DNA of 12,387 bases from JBAXGW01 sp037139195 (GTDB lineage Bacteria; Bacteroidota; Bacteroidia; Bacteroidales; JAHJDW01). The translations under genes and the position numbers were made by a program. Below are positions 1 to 6,738 of the stretch, one piece after another. The DNA is taken from contig JBAXGW010000093.1 of the NCBI GenBank assembly GCA_037139195.1, positions 1 to 12,387 of the forward strand, read 5' to 3'. Position 1 is the first letter of the stretch, and each line of letters opens with the position of its first letter. Under the pieces are notes generated by a model. It was not told where the DNA came from, searched no databases, and saw only the letters and a list, made by a program, of their open reading frames with translations.

Positions 1-58
1 GAACGAAGTGAGAAATCTTTGAAGATTTTGTTTCTTAAGTTTTAATCGGACAATAATG
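1..58. repeat. Partial dispersed intergenic repeat
   Basis: Bases 1-33 match 12303-12335 in direct orientation at 32 of 33 positions. Bases 46-58 (tcggacaataatg) match the reverse complement of 12130-12142 at 12 of 13 positions. I see no open frame here. The shared core (gaacgaagtgagaaatct) resembles intergenic repeats that are common in Bacteroidetes genomes; that is from memory, not from a search. The element is cut by the window edge, so its true left end is unknown. The rest of 59-181 is an AT-rich leader with no gene. Confidence 0.6.
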
Positions 59-181
59 TTTTTAAATTTAATTTGTAATCAGCTTTTTGTAAAATCTTTA
101 AGCGATAAAAGTATATATATTGTTTTTTTTATCTAATTTTGTTGTTTGTTTTGACGATTGCAATTAAAAAAAGAATAAAAG

Positions 182-442
182 ATGGAAAATGAACAATTGA
201 AGCTTGAGCTTAAAACACATATAATCAAATATTTAAATTTGTTGGAAGTAACGCCAGATGATATTGCTGATAATGAACCGTTATTTGGTGATGGATTGGG
301 TTTAGATTCTATCGATTCGTTAGAACTTATTGTTTTGCTTGAAAGAGAATATGGTATTAAAATTCAAGACCCTAAAGAAGGTCGAAAAATTTTAGTAGAT
401 GTTAATACAATGGTTGAATATATTCAGCAAAACAGGAAATAG
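182..442 (+). CDS. Acyl carrier protein
   Basis: This 86-residue protein has the length and helical pattern of a type II acyl carrier protein. The phosphopantetheine attachment site is Ser43 in the motif GLGLDSIDSLEL, followed by the usual acidic helix (LLEREYGI). After conversion to the holo form it should carry the growing acyl chain for the ketosynthase pair encoded just downstream. It is the first gene of the biosynthetic locus in this window. The gap to the ketosynthase gene is 258 bp, so the two may not always be co-transcribed. Its start is preceded by an A-rich stretch rather than a Shine-Dalgarno, as usual in Bacteroidetes. The family call is secure. Dedication to this pathway rather than general fatty acid synthesis is inferred from the neighbours. 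Confidence 0.93.
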   Translation: MENEQLKLELKTHIIKYLNLLEVTPDDIADNEPLFGDGLGLDSIDSLELIVLLEREYGIKIQDPKEGRKILVDVNTMVEYIQQNRK

Positions 443-477
443 AGATTCTGTTCTGGGAATATATGTATTACCAAAAA

Positions 478-497
478 GAGCTTGCTAGTGCAAGCTC
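478..497. terminator. Perfect 8-bp hairpin after the ACP gene
   Basis: The arms gagcttgc (478-485) and gcaagctc (490-497) pair perfectly around a four-base loop (tagt). An A-run lies before the hairpin and a weak T-containing tail (cttaattt) after it. This could be a weak rho-independent terminator or attenuator for the ACP transcript, working in either direction. The broken T-tract keeps the call tentative. Confidence 0.4.
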
Positions 498-506
498 CTT
501 AATTTG

Positions 507-589
507 CACAGTGTAACACAGAGTTGAAGCACAGTGTGGCACAGAAAAAAAACAGTGAGACTCAGTGAAGAACACAGTGTAACACTGTG
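507..589. repeat. Degenerate CAGTG repeat cluster
   Basis: The pentamer CAGTG occurs five times, starting at 509, 532, 553, 563 and 575. Three copies sit inside a longer unit: cacagtgtaacac at 507 and 573, and cacagtgtggcac at 530. The last copy extends into a perfect palindrome at 573-589 (CACAGTG-TAA-CACTGTG). Spacings of 23, 21, 10 and 12 bases are close to whole helical turns. The cluster could be a decayed short tandem repeat of the kind scattered between genes in many environmental genomes, or an array of binding sites. Further on, 602-616 holds a small inverted repeat (gttgcc-taa-ggcaac). No gene is seen in 443-700. Confidence 0.55.
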
Positions 590-700
590 AAATAATAGCT
601 AGTTGCCTAAGGCAACAAAAAAAAGACTAAAGAAAAATTCAGATTAACTAAAAAAACATACTTTACTGTTTTTAAACAGAACCGAAATAAATAATTCCTT

Positions 701-1888
701 ATGTCTCGAATTTTTGTTACAGGTATTGGCGTTGTGAGTCCTTTGGGAAAAGGTGTAGATGAGAATCATTTGGCACTTTGCGAAGGTAGAAATGGAATAT
801 CTTCTTTGGAATTATTAAAATCAAAATTTTCGAGTACACTTCGTTTCGGTGAAGTTAAAATTGATAATGAGGATTTAAAAAAAGATTTTAAAATATCAAA
901 CAATGGAATAACCCGAACTTCTTTGTTAGCAGTACATGCAATGAGTGAAGCTCTTGCGGACAGCAAATTGAGTGTTAATCAAATTTCCTCAAATCAAACT
1001 GCTTTAATTGTTGCAAATACTGTTGGAGGAATGTGTTTAACCGATGAATTGTACCGAGATGCAAATGAAAAAACAGATGCTTCGCCTTATTTGTCATCTT
1101 ATGACTGTGCTTCAACTGCTTTATTTCTACAAGATAAATATCAAATAAAAGGAATTTGCAATACTATAAATACAGCATGCTCATCATCAGCAAATGCTAT
1201 AATGTATGGTGCTAGATTGATAAAACATGGCTACGCTAAAAGAGCAATAGTGGGTGGTTCGGATAGTTTGGCAAAATTCACAATTAATGGGTTTAATTCT
1301 TTGGGATTATTATCAAACGATTACTGCAAGCCATTTGATGAAAAACGAAATGGTTTAAATTTAGCCGAAGGTTCGGGCTTTTTAATTTTAGAAAGTGAAT
1401 CGGAAGTAGGAAATAAAAAAATATATGCCGAACTAACAGGCTATAGCAATACTAATGATTCGTTTCATCCGTCAACATTATCCGAAAATGGCGATGGTCC
1501 GTATTCTGCAATGATTAATTCGCTTAAAATAACAAAATTATTGCCCAGCGAAATTGCTTATATCAATACACATGGCACGGGAACTCAAAATAATGATTTA
1601 GTAGAAAGTGTTGCAATGAAAAGAGTTTTTGAAACAGTTCCTGCTTTTGCATCATCTAAATCTAAAATCGGTCATTCCTTAGGTGCATCTGGGAGTATTG
1701 AAGCTGTTTTTAGTTTGTTGGCACTTCATAATCAAGAGATTTATCCAAGTTTAAGTTTTTCAAATGTTATTCCAGAAACAGGTTTGATTCCAGTAACAAA
1801 AACTCAGAAAGCTGTTTTAAATAATGTGATGTGTAATTCTTTTGGGTTTGGTGGTAATTGCAGTTCGCTTATTTTCTCAAAAATATAG
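701..1888 (+). CDS. Beta-ketoacyl-ACP synthase (FabF/KAS II type)
   Basis: This is a 395-residue decarboxylating Claisen condensing enzyme of the KAS I/II thiolase fold. It should elongate an ACP-bound acyl chain with malonyl-ACP in the cytoplasm. The catalytic triad is intact: Cys160 in NTACSSSANA, His291 in NTHGTGTQNND and His325 in KSKIGHSLGASG. The C-terminal glycine-rich stretch NSFGFGGNCSSL is also typical. Length is slightly below FabF (about 410). It lies 3 bp upstream of a ketosynthase-like gene without the active Cys, the arrangement of KS/chain-length-factor pairs in type II polyketide, aryl polyene and flexirubin loci. The start codon follows an A/T-rich leader with no competing upstream ATG. 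A primary fatty-acid role is less likely given this pairing. Confidence 0.9.
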   Translation: MSRIFVTGIGVVSPLGKGVDENHLALCEGRNGISSLELLKSKFSSTLRFGEVKIDNEDLKKDFKISNNGITRTSLLAVHAMSEALADSKLSVNQISSNQTALIVANTVGGMCLTDELYRDANEKTDASPYLSSYDCASTALFLQDKYQIKGICNTINTACSSSANAIMYGARLIKHGYAKRAIVGGSDSLAKFTINGFNSLGLLSNDYCKPFDEKRNGLNLAEGSGFLILESESEVGNKKIYAELTGYSNTNDSFHPSTLSENGDGPYSAMINSLKITKLLPSEIAYINTHGTGTQNNDLVESVAMKRVFETVPAFASSKSKIGHSLGASGSIEAVFSLLALHNQEIYPSLSFSNVIPETGLIPVTKTQKAVLNNVMCNSFGFGGNCSSLIFSKI

Positions 1889-1891
1889 AAT

Positions 1892-2929
1892 ATGTATATA
1901 CATCATTCAACCTGCATATCAGCACAGCAAACTTTTTCAGATGTCAATCTAGAAATAGTAAATTCTTCTGAAGACAATGTTCTAAAAATAATTGAACCCA
2001 AATATGAAGGAATTCCTCTTGGAACACTTCGCAGAATGGGAAAAGCGGTTAGGATGGGTGTCGGTTGTGCTTTACCTCTTATTTCTATGATGCCAAAAAT
2101 AGATGGAATAGTTATTGGCACTGCAAATGGCGGAATGGAAGATTGCATTAAATTTCTGAATCAAATAGTTCAATACGAAGAAGGTTCGCTAACTCCAACA
2201 AACTTTGTGCAAAGCACACCTAATGCAATTGCTGCTCAGATAGGACTTCTGACGAAAAATCATGCGTATAATATTACTCATGTTCACCGAGGTCTGGCTT
2301 TTGAAAATGCATTGTTAGATGTAATAATGCTTTTGAAAGAGAATATAGAATCAAATTATTTAGTTGGCGGATTAGATGAAATTTCTAGTTATAACTATAA
2401 TATCGAACTTCTAGCCAATTGGTTTAAAACGGAGGCTATTAGCAATAAAAGCTTGTATGATTCTAATTCGGCAGGAAGTATTGCTGGAGAAGCTGCTTCA
2501 ATGTTTTTAGTTAATAATAATAAGGAAAATGCAATTGCCGAAATTATTGATTTAACCATGATTCATACAAATGAAAGTGCTGAGGTATTGGCATTTTTAA
2601 AAAGTTTTTGTGAAAGAAATATGATTAATATTGATGATATTGATTTGTTAATTTCTGGCGAAAATGGCGATTGTAGATTAAGTGATTTTTTTCAAACAAT
2701 TGAAAATTCAATCAATGAAAATGCAGGAATATGTAGATTTAAACATTTTAGCGGAGAATTTTCAACAGCATCAGCTTTTGCATTATGGCTTAGCTGTGAA
2801 TTTATTCAGAAAAAAAATATACCAACTCACTTTATAAAACGAAAAAGTTCTAAATCAGATAAATCAAATTTAGTTTTGATTTATAATACAAATAAGGCTT
2901 TGCAGCATAGTTTTTATTTACTTAAATAA
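1892..2929 (+). CDS. Ketosynthase-like chain-length-factor partner
   Basis: This 345-residue protein has a divergent ketosynthase fold (Ketoacyl-synt_2-like). Landmarks are GIVIGTANGGMEDC (about residues 72-85) and TPTNFVQSTPNAIAAQIG (about 101-118). At the nucleophile position the motif reads NITHVHRGLAFENAL, so the expected Cys is His132 and no condensation is expected. Such proteins pair with an active ketosynthase and set chain length or stabilise the heterodimer. It starts 3 bp after the active KS gene, which supports a co-translated KS/CLF pair. The C-terminal half is poorly conserved (the DIDLLISGENGD stretch replaces the usual His motif). The gene is followed by a 310-bp intergenic region with its own promoter, so the first transcript probably ends around here. 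Confidence 0.78.
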   Translation: MYIHHSTCISAQQTFSDVNLEIVNSSEDNVLKIIEPKYEGIPLGTLRRMGKAVRMGVGCALPLISMMPKIDGIVIGTANGGMEDCIKFLNQIVQYEEGSLTPTNFVQSTPNAIAAQIGLLTKNHAYNITHVHRGLAFENALLDVIMLLKENIESNYLVGGLDEISSYNYNIELLANWFKTEAISNKSLYDSNSAGSIAGEAASMFLVNNNKENAIAEIIDLTMIHTNESAEVLAFLKSFCERNMINIDDIDLLISGENGDCRLSDFFQTIENSINENAGICRFKHFSGEFSTASAFALWLSCEFIQKKNIPTHFIKRKSSKSDKSNLVLIYNTNKALQHSFYLLK

Positions 2930-3049
2930 TTAATTTTCATTTATTTAAGGCTCAATTTGTAAAAGTTTTTGCATGCAAATACAAGCTAGAATAGCTGTTA
3001 GTTCTGATATTTCAACCTTTTTCTGTAAGGAATAAATAAATATTATTTA

Positions 3050-3080
3050 TTTGAAAAACCATTATTTATTCATAATTTTG
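3050..3080 (+). promoter_or_regulatory. Bacteroidetes-type promoter for the darAB operon
   Basis: A TTTG at 3050-3053 is followed, after 19 bases, by TAATTTTG at 3073-3080. This fits the Bacteroidetes primary sigma consensus (TTTG, 19-21 bp, TAnnTTTG). The start site would be close to 3087, giving a leader of roughly 150 nt before the ATG at 3240. It would drive the secreted-protein gene, darA and darB. Between 2930 and 3049 I see only AT-rich sequence with no gene. Confidence 0.68.
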
Positions 3081-3100
3081 TTTATAATTAAGAATATAAA

Positions 3101-3205
3101 GAGGGGTTTTAAAAATTAGATTTTTTTTAGGCGGACTAGATTTTAAAAGCTGAAGCATACGTGGGTATGTGAGGGTTTTAAAATTGACGTCTAACGAAAA
3201 AAAAA
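3101..3205 (+). promoter_or_regulatory. Structured leader with three TTTTAAAA boxes
   Basis: Three copies of TTTTAAAA start at 3107, 3141 and 3176, spaced 34 and 35 bases. Two follow a GAGGG run (3101, 3171) and two lie next to a TAGA (3117-3120, 3137-3140). The last two boxes flank a perfect hairpin, catac-gtgg-gtatg (3156-3169). Further out, T8 (3121-3128) can pair with the A-run at 3197-3205, and gac (3134-3136) with gtc. The element lies downstream of the predicted promoter and would be transcribed as part of the leader. It may be an RNA regulatory element, a small RNA or a dispersed repeat; the sequence alone does not decide. It matches no riboswitch class I can name. Confidence 0.45.
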
Positions 3206-3239
3206 CAATTTTTAGAAGCCACATAAAGAATGTTTTGAC

Positions 3240-3722
3240 ATGAATATTAAGGGTTTGATTTTGTTCATTCTGCTATTATCTACTAAGCCAAGTGAATCAG
3301 TAATTTATATTTCTCAAATTAATTTTTCAGATTTTTACAGAGCTTTTGCCTCTAGTGATTTAAAATTAGTTGATAATCAATTAAATTCATTGTCTAAATT
3401 AGATAATACAAGTGCTTATTTCGGAGCATTGTTAATGAAAAAATCGGCTTTAGTTACTCCGAAAGATAAATTAGCGATGTTTGCAAAAGGGAAAAAAATA
3501 TTAGAGGAGTCGATAAAAAAAAGTCCAGAAAATGCAGAATATCGTTTTCTTCGACTAGTAGTTCAAGAAAATTGTCCACCAATTCTTGATTATAAAAAAA
3601 ACATTAAAACCGATGCTGCAAAGATTCGCGAGAACTTTAAACAGTTTTCGCCCGAATTAAAATCAGCAGTTGTTGATTACAGTAAAATATCTAAAGCATT
3701 AAATATAAAAGATTTAATTTGA
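3240..3722 (+). CDS. Small secreted protein of unknown function
   Basis: This 160-residue protein begins with a short positive n-region and a hydrophobic core (GLILFILLLS, residues 5-14), a plausible Sec signal peptide with cleavage around residue 20. No lipobox Cys is visible, so it is probably periplasmic or cell-surface. The mature part is Lys-rich and mostly helical. A segment near residues 73-110 (FAKGKKILEESIKKSPENAEYRFLR, split here only for description) looks like a single TPR-like helix pair. I do not recognise a catalytic motif. As I recall, similar small proteins occur beside dialkylresorcinol/flexirubin genes in Bacteroidetes. It is the first gene after the promoter at 3050 and sits 8 bp upstream of darA, so a role in envelope handling of the product is plausible but unproven. 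Confidence 0.75.
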   Translation: MNIKGLILFILLLSTKPSESVIYISQINFSDFYRAFASSDLKLVDNQLNSLSKLDNTSAYFGALLMKKSALVTPKDKLAMFAKGKKILEESIKKSPENAEYRFLRLVVQENCPPILDYKKNIKTDAAKIRENFKQFSPELKSAVVDYSKISKALNIKDLI

Positions 3723-3730
3723 CTAGTTAG

Positions 3731-4627
3731 ATGAAGAAAATTTTAGTTGTTTATTATTCTCAATCAGGTCAATTAAAGCAAATTGCCGATAATTTTATTG
3801 CCCCTTTTGCAACAGGAGTTTTCTCTATTGAATGGTTGAAAATTGAACCACTCGTAGATTTTCCTTTTCCTTGGACCGATAAACAATTTTATGATGCCAT
3901 GCCCGAGAGTGTGTTGGCTATTCCGATGGAACTAAAACCTGCCTGTTTGCAGTCTGATAAATATGATTTAATAGTTTTTGCTTATCAGCCTTGGTTTTTA
4001 TCGCCAAGTATCCCTGCTACATCTATTTTTCAAGATGTTGAATTTAAAAAAGTATTGAAAGATACGCCAGTTGTAACACTAATTGGTTCGAGAAATAGCT
4101 GGATAATGGCTCAAAAAAGAATCAAAAGTTTATTATTAGAAAATAAAGCTAATTTGATTGCTAACATAGTTTTTGAAGATAGAAATACTAATTTAATTAG
4201 TGGAATTACAATTCAATATTGGCTTTATACTGGAAAGAAAGATAGATATTTAGGTGTTTTTCCAAAACCTGGTGTGTCTGATGAAGACATTCAATCAGCT
4301 GCAAAATATGGCGAAATTGTTTTTAATTCAGTTCAAAATAATAGCCTTGCTCTAGTTCAAGATTTTTTAATAGTTGAAGGAGCAACGCCGGTTCATCCAA
4401 ATTTATTGTTCGTTGAGTTGAGAGGAACAATGCTTTTTAATATTTGGGCAAATATTATCATTAAAAAGAAAAACAGAAATCTGTGGCTTGTAATTTTTAA
4501 ATATTATTTGATTATTGCATTGTTTATATTGTCGCCAATAGTACTTTTGTTTTATACTCTTTTATTTAGACCATTTTTAAGTGCGAAAATTAAAAGAGAA
4601 AAAGAATTTTATTCAAAAGTTAATTAA
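3731..4627 (+). CDS. darA: DarA/StlC-like resorcinol aromatase
   Basis: This 298-residue protein starts with a flavodoxin-like strand and phosphate-loop motif (ILVVYYSQSGQLKQIA, residues 4-19). A second landmark is LIVFAYQPWFLSPSIP (about 80-95). It resembles the DarA/StlC family, often annotated as dialkylresorcinol condensing enzyme. StlC is the aromatising partner of StlD in bacterial stilbene and dialkylresorcinol synthesis, so the likely role is conversion of the cyclohexanedione made by DarB to the resorcinol. Flavin use is inferred from the fold. Residues 251-282 are strongly hydrophobic (one long or two short membrane segments) and are followed by a basic tail, suggesting anchoring with the catalytic domain in the cytoplasm. 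It lies between the secreted-protein gene (8-bp gap) and darB (10-bp gap), clearly one operon. Confidence 0.82.
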   Translation: MKKILVVYYSQSGQLKQIADNFIAPFATGVFSIEWLKIEPLVDFPFPWTDKQFYDAMPESVLAIPMELKPACLQSDKYDLIVFAYQPWFLSPSIPATSIFQDVEFKKVLKDTPVVTLIGSRNSWIMAQKRIKSLLLENKANLIANIVFEDRNTNLISGITIQYWLYTGKKDRYLGVFPKPGVSDEDIQSAAKYGEIVFNSVQNNSLALVQDFLIVEGATPVHPNLLFVELRGTMLFNIWANIIIKKKNRNLWLVIFKYYLIIALFILSPIVLLFYTLLFRPFLSAKIKREKEFYSKVN

Positions 4628-4637
4628 CCTACAACAA

Positions 4638-5783
4638 ATGAGTAAGGACGTATATATAGTTAAAACATCACATTTTCTACCGAATAAGCCAATTTCAAAT
4701 GACGAAATGGAAGATTATTTAGGTCTTATTAATAATCAACCATCAAAATCAAAAAATATAGTACTTCGCAATAATGGCATAAAAAACAGATATTATGCTA
4801 TGGATAAAAATGGTGTAGCTACTCATACTAATTCTCAGATGGCAGCTTTGGCTGTTCGAAATATTTTCAATAACGATTCGGAACAATTAAAAACAATTGA
4901 TTTATTGTGTTGTGGCACTTCTACGCCCGACCAGTTGCTTCCATCGCATGGAATTATGGTTCATGGCTGGCTTCCCGAAACTAAGCCAATTGAAGTTACC
5001 TCAAATGCTGGAGCTTGTTGTTCTAGTATGCATTCGTTGAAATATGCATGGATGTCGATTAAATCGGGTGAAGTAGATACCGCAGTTGCTACTGGTTCCG
5101 AAAGATCATCTCGTATAATGCGTTCTGAAAATTTTGAGGAGGAAGCTGCTAAATTGGTTGAGGCCGAAAAAAATCCGTATGTAAGCTTTGAAAAGGAGTT
5201 TTTACGTTGGATGCTTTCTGATGGTGCTGGCGCTTTCTTGTTAAGTAATAAAAAAAATGAAAAAGAGTTAAGTCTTAAAATAGAGTTTTTAGATGGCGTT
5301 TCTTTTGCACATGAAGTTGAACCTTGTATGTATTTTGCTTGTGATAAAACTGAAAGTGGTGAATTAAAGAGCTTTATGGATTATACGAGTGCTGAAATAG
5401 CCGAAAAATCGATATTGAGCATGAAGCAAGATGTGAAATTACTTCGTCAACACATGCTTACCATTGGAATAGATAAATTTAAATCGGTTTTAAAGAAACA
5501 CAATTTGCCGCTTGAAGAAATCGATTATTTTTTGCCACATGTTTCAAGCGAGTTTTTCAGATATAAGATGGCTGAGGTTTTTGATGAAACAGGTTTGCAT
5601 ATCCCTCAAGAGAAATGGTTTACAAATCTTGCTACTATTGGAAATATTGGAGCAGGTGCTATATATTTAATTGTTGATGAACTTCTAAATAGCGGAAAAC
5701 TAAAAGTTGGACAAAAAATTGTAATCCTTGTTCCCGAAAGTTCTCGATTCTCTTATATGTTTGGATTATTTACTGTTTGTTAG
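4638..5783 (+). CDS. darB: DarB/StlD-like ketosynthase/cyclase (KAS III fold)
   Basis: DarB/StlD enzymes join a beta-ketoacyl thioester with a second, usually alpha,beta-unsaturated, acyl thioester and cyclise the product, giving the ring precursor of dialkylresorcinols and flexirubins. The 381-residue protein has a KAS III-type triad: the nucleophile in SNAGACCSSMHSL (Cys127 best aligns with FabH, Cys128 adjacent), His301 in DYFLPHVSSEF and Asn336 in ATIGNIGAGAIY. An in-frame ATG at 4581 would add 19 residues, but it lies inside the darA coding end. The ATG at 4638, 10 bp after the darA stop, begins a sequence (MSKDVYIVKTSHFLP) that runs straight into the first core strand, so it is preferred. 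It is the last gene before the restriction-modification block. Confidence 0.85.
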   Translation: MSKDVYIVKTSHFLPNKPISNDEMEDYLGLINNQPSKSKNIVLRNNGIKNRYYAMDKNGVATHTNSQMAALAVRNIFNNDSEQLKTIDLLCCGTSTPDQLLPSHGIMVHGWLPETKPIEVTSNAGACCSSMHSLKYAWMSIKSGEVDTAVATGSERSSRIMRSENFEEEAAKLVEAEKNPYVSFEKEFLRWMLSDGAGAFLLSNKKNEKELSLKIEFLDGVSFAHEVEPCMYFACDKTESGELKSFMDYTSAEIAEKSILSMKQDVKLLRQHMLTIGIDKFKSVLKKHNLPLEEIDYFLPHVSSEFFRYKMAEVFDETGLHIPQEKWFTNLATIGNIGAGAIYLIVDELLNSGKLKVGQKIVILVPESSRFSYMFGLFTVC

Positions 5784-5838
5784 TTAAAAGTAGAAAGTTC
5801 ATAAAGTTGAAAATACACATTTGCTATTTTAAAACAAT

Positions 5839-6738
5839 ATGATTAATATTGAAAATAAAAGTTTAAACAATCTCAAGTTTATTGACTTATTTGCTGGAAT
5901 AGGTGGCTTTCATTACGCATTGTCTTCATTTGGGGCACAATGTGTTTTTGCTTCGGAGTGGGATGTCCATGCAGCCGAAACGTATTATCAGAATTTTAAT
6001 GTAAAACCTCAAGGTGATATTACGAAAATTGGAGTAGAGGAAATACCTGCTCATGATATATTATGTGGTGGATTTCCTTGTCAAGCATTTTCTATTTCTG
6101 GAAAACAGAAGGGATTTGAAGATATTAGAGGAACTTTATTCTTTGATATTGCTAGAATAGTTGAATATCACAAGCCTAAAGTTTTATTTTTGGAAAATGT
6201 AAAAAATTTGTCGCTACATGATGAAGGTAAGACGTTTAATGTAATTTTAAAAACTTTAGAAGATTTAAATTATAACGTTTATTATAAAGTATTGAATGCA
6301 AGTCATTTTGGATTGCCCCAAAATAGGGAACGAGTTTATATTGTTGCATTTAGAAAAGAACTAAACATGCAAAAGTTTAGTTTTCCGTTTTCGCCTAATC
6401 CGCCAATATGTTTATTAGATGTTTTAGAAAACAATCCAAAAAACGCAAAAGTAGTTAAGCGAGATGATATTGAAATATATAAAGATTACATTCCTCAAAA
6501 AACTCTATTTAATGAAATGAATTTGTTAAATAAACCAATTCAAATTGGGCGGGTTAATAAAGGCGGACAAGGTGAAAGGATTTACCATCCGCTAGGTCAT
6601 GCAATAACCTTGTCTGCATACGGAGGAGGTGTTGGTTCTAAGACCGGTTTGTATTTAATTGATGGTAAAATTAGAAAACTATCGCCAAGAGAATGTGCTA
6701 GAGTTCAAGGTTATAAAAATGAACTAAATGTTGCTTAA
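5839..6738 (+). CDS. Cytosine-C5 DNA methyltransferase, C-terminally truncated
   Basis: The protein has the ordered motifs of a type II 5-methylcytosine methyltransferase. These are motif I FIDLFAGIGG (residues 14-23, AdoMet binding), motif IV GGFPCQAFS (Cys81 is the nucleophile), motif VI FLENVKNL (Glu119), motif VIII QNRERV (161-166) and motif IX SPRECARVQGY (about 282-292). It then stops at residue 299. Family members normally run on by some 30-40 residues to motif X (a GNS-V sequence that completes the cofactor pocket), and I see none here. The stop is followed at once by the ATG of the nuclease gene. The target sequence cannot be read from the protein. Activity is doubtful unless motif X is dispensable or supplied in trans. 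I found no convincing promoter in the 55-bp gap after darB. The module looks acquired and rearranged. Confidence 0.85.
   Translation: MINIENKSLNNLKFIDLFAGIGGFHYALSSFGAQCVFASEWDVHAAETYYQNFNVKPQGDITKIGVEEIPAHDILCGGFPCQAFSISGKQKGFEDIRGTLFFDIARIVEYHKPKVLFLENVKNLSLHDEGKTFNVILKTLEDLNYNVYYKVLNASHFGLPQNRERVYIVAFRKELNMQKFSFPFSPNPPICLLDVLENNPKNAKVVKRDDIEIYKDYIPQKTLFNEMNLLNKPIQIGRVNKGGQGERIYHPLGHAITLSAYGGGVGSKTGLYLIDGKIRKLSPRECARVQGYKNELNVA

Noticed and set aside
134..141. TAATTTTG as a -7 box for the ACP gene
   Set aside because: No TTG lies 19-21 bases upstream (the nearest are 11 and 44 bases away), so the promoter is not supported as a pair.
602..624. gttgcc-taa-ggcaac hairpin followed by an A-run as a terminator
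   Set aside because: The run after the stem is A, not T, on the plus strand. On the minus strand the T-run precedes the stem, so neither orientation fits intrinsic termination.
766..966. Minus-strand open frames inside the KS, CLF, HTH-like and ABC ATPase genes
   Set aside because: They lie opposite well-supported genes with clear motifs, and their translations show no domain; they are shadows.
3189..3195. gtctaac as an integron attC core site (RYYYAAC)
   Set aside because: The only matching partner noticed (gttagat at 3726) is over 500 bp away, far beyond attC length, and no integrase is present.
4581..4637. Upstream ATG extending DarB by 19 residues
   Set aside because: It overlaps the end of darA, and the added Lys-rich segment is just the darA tail read in another frame. 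The ATG at 4638 gives the family-like N-terminus.
5756..5763. TATGTTTG at the end of darB as a promoter for the methyltransferase
   Set aside because: The nearest upstream TTG is 25 bases away, and the site lies in coding sequence; the match is probably chance in AT-rich DNA.
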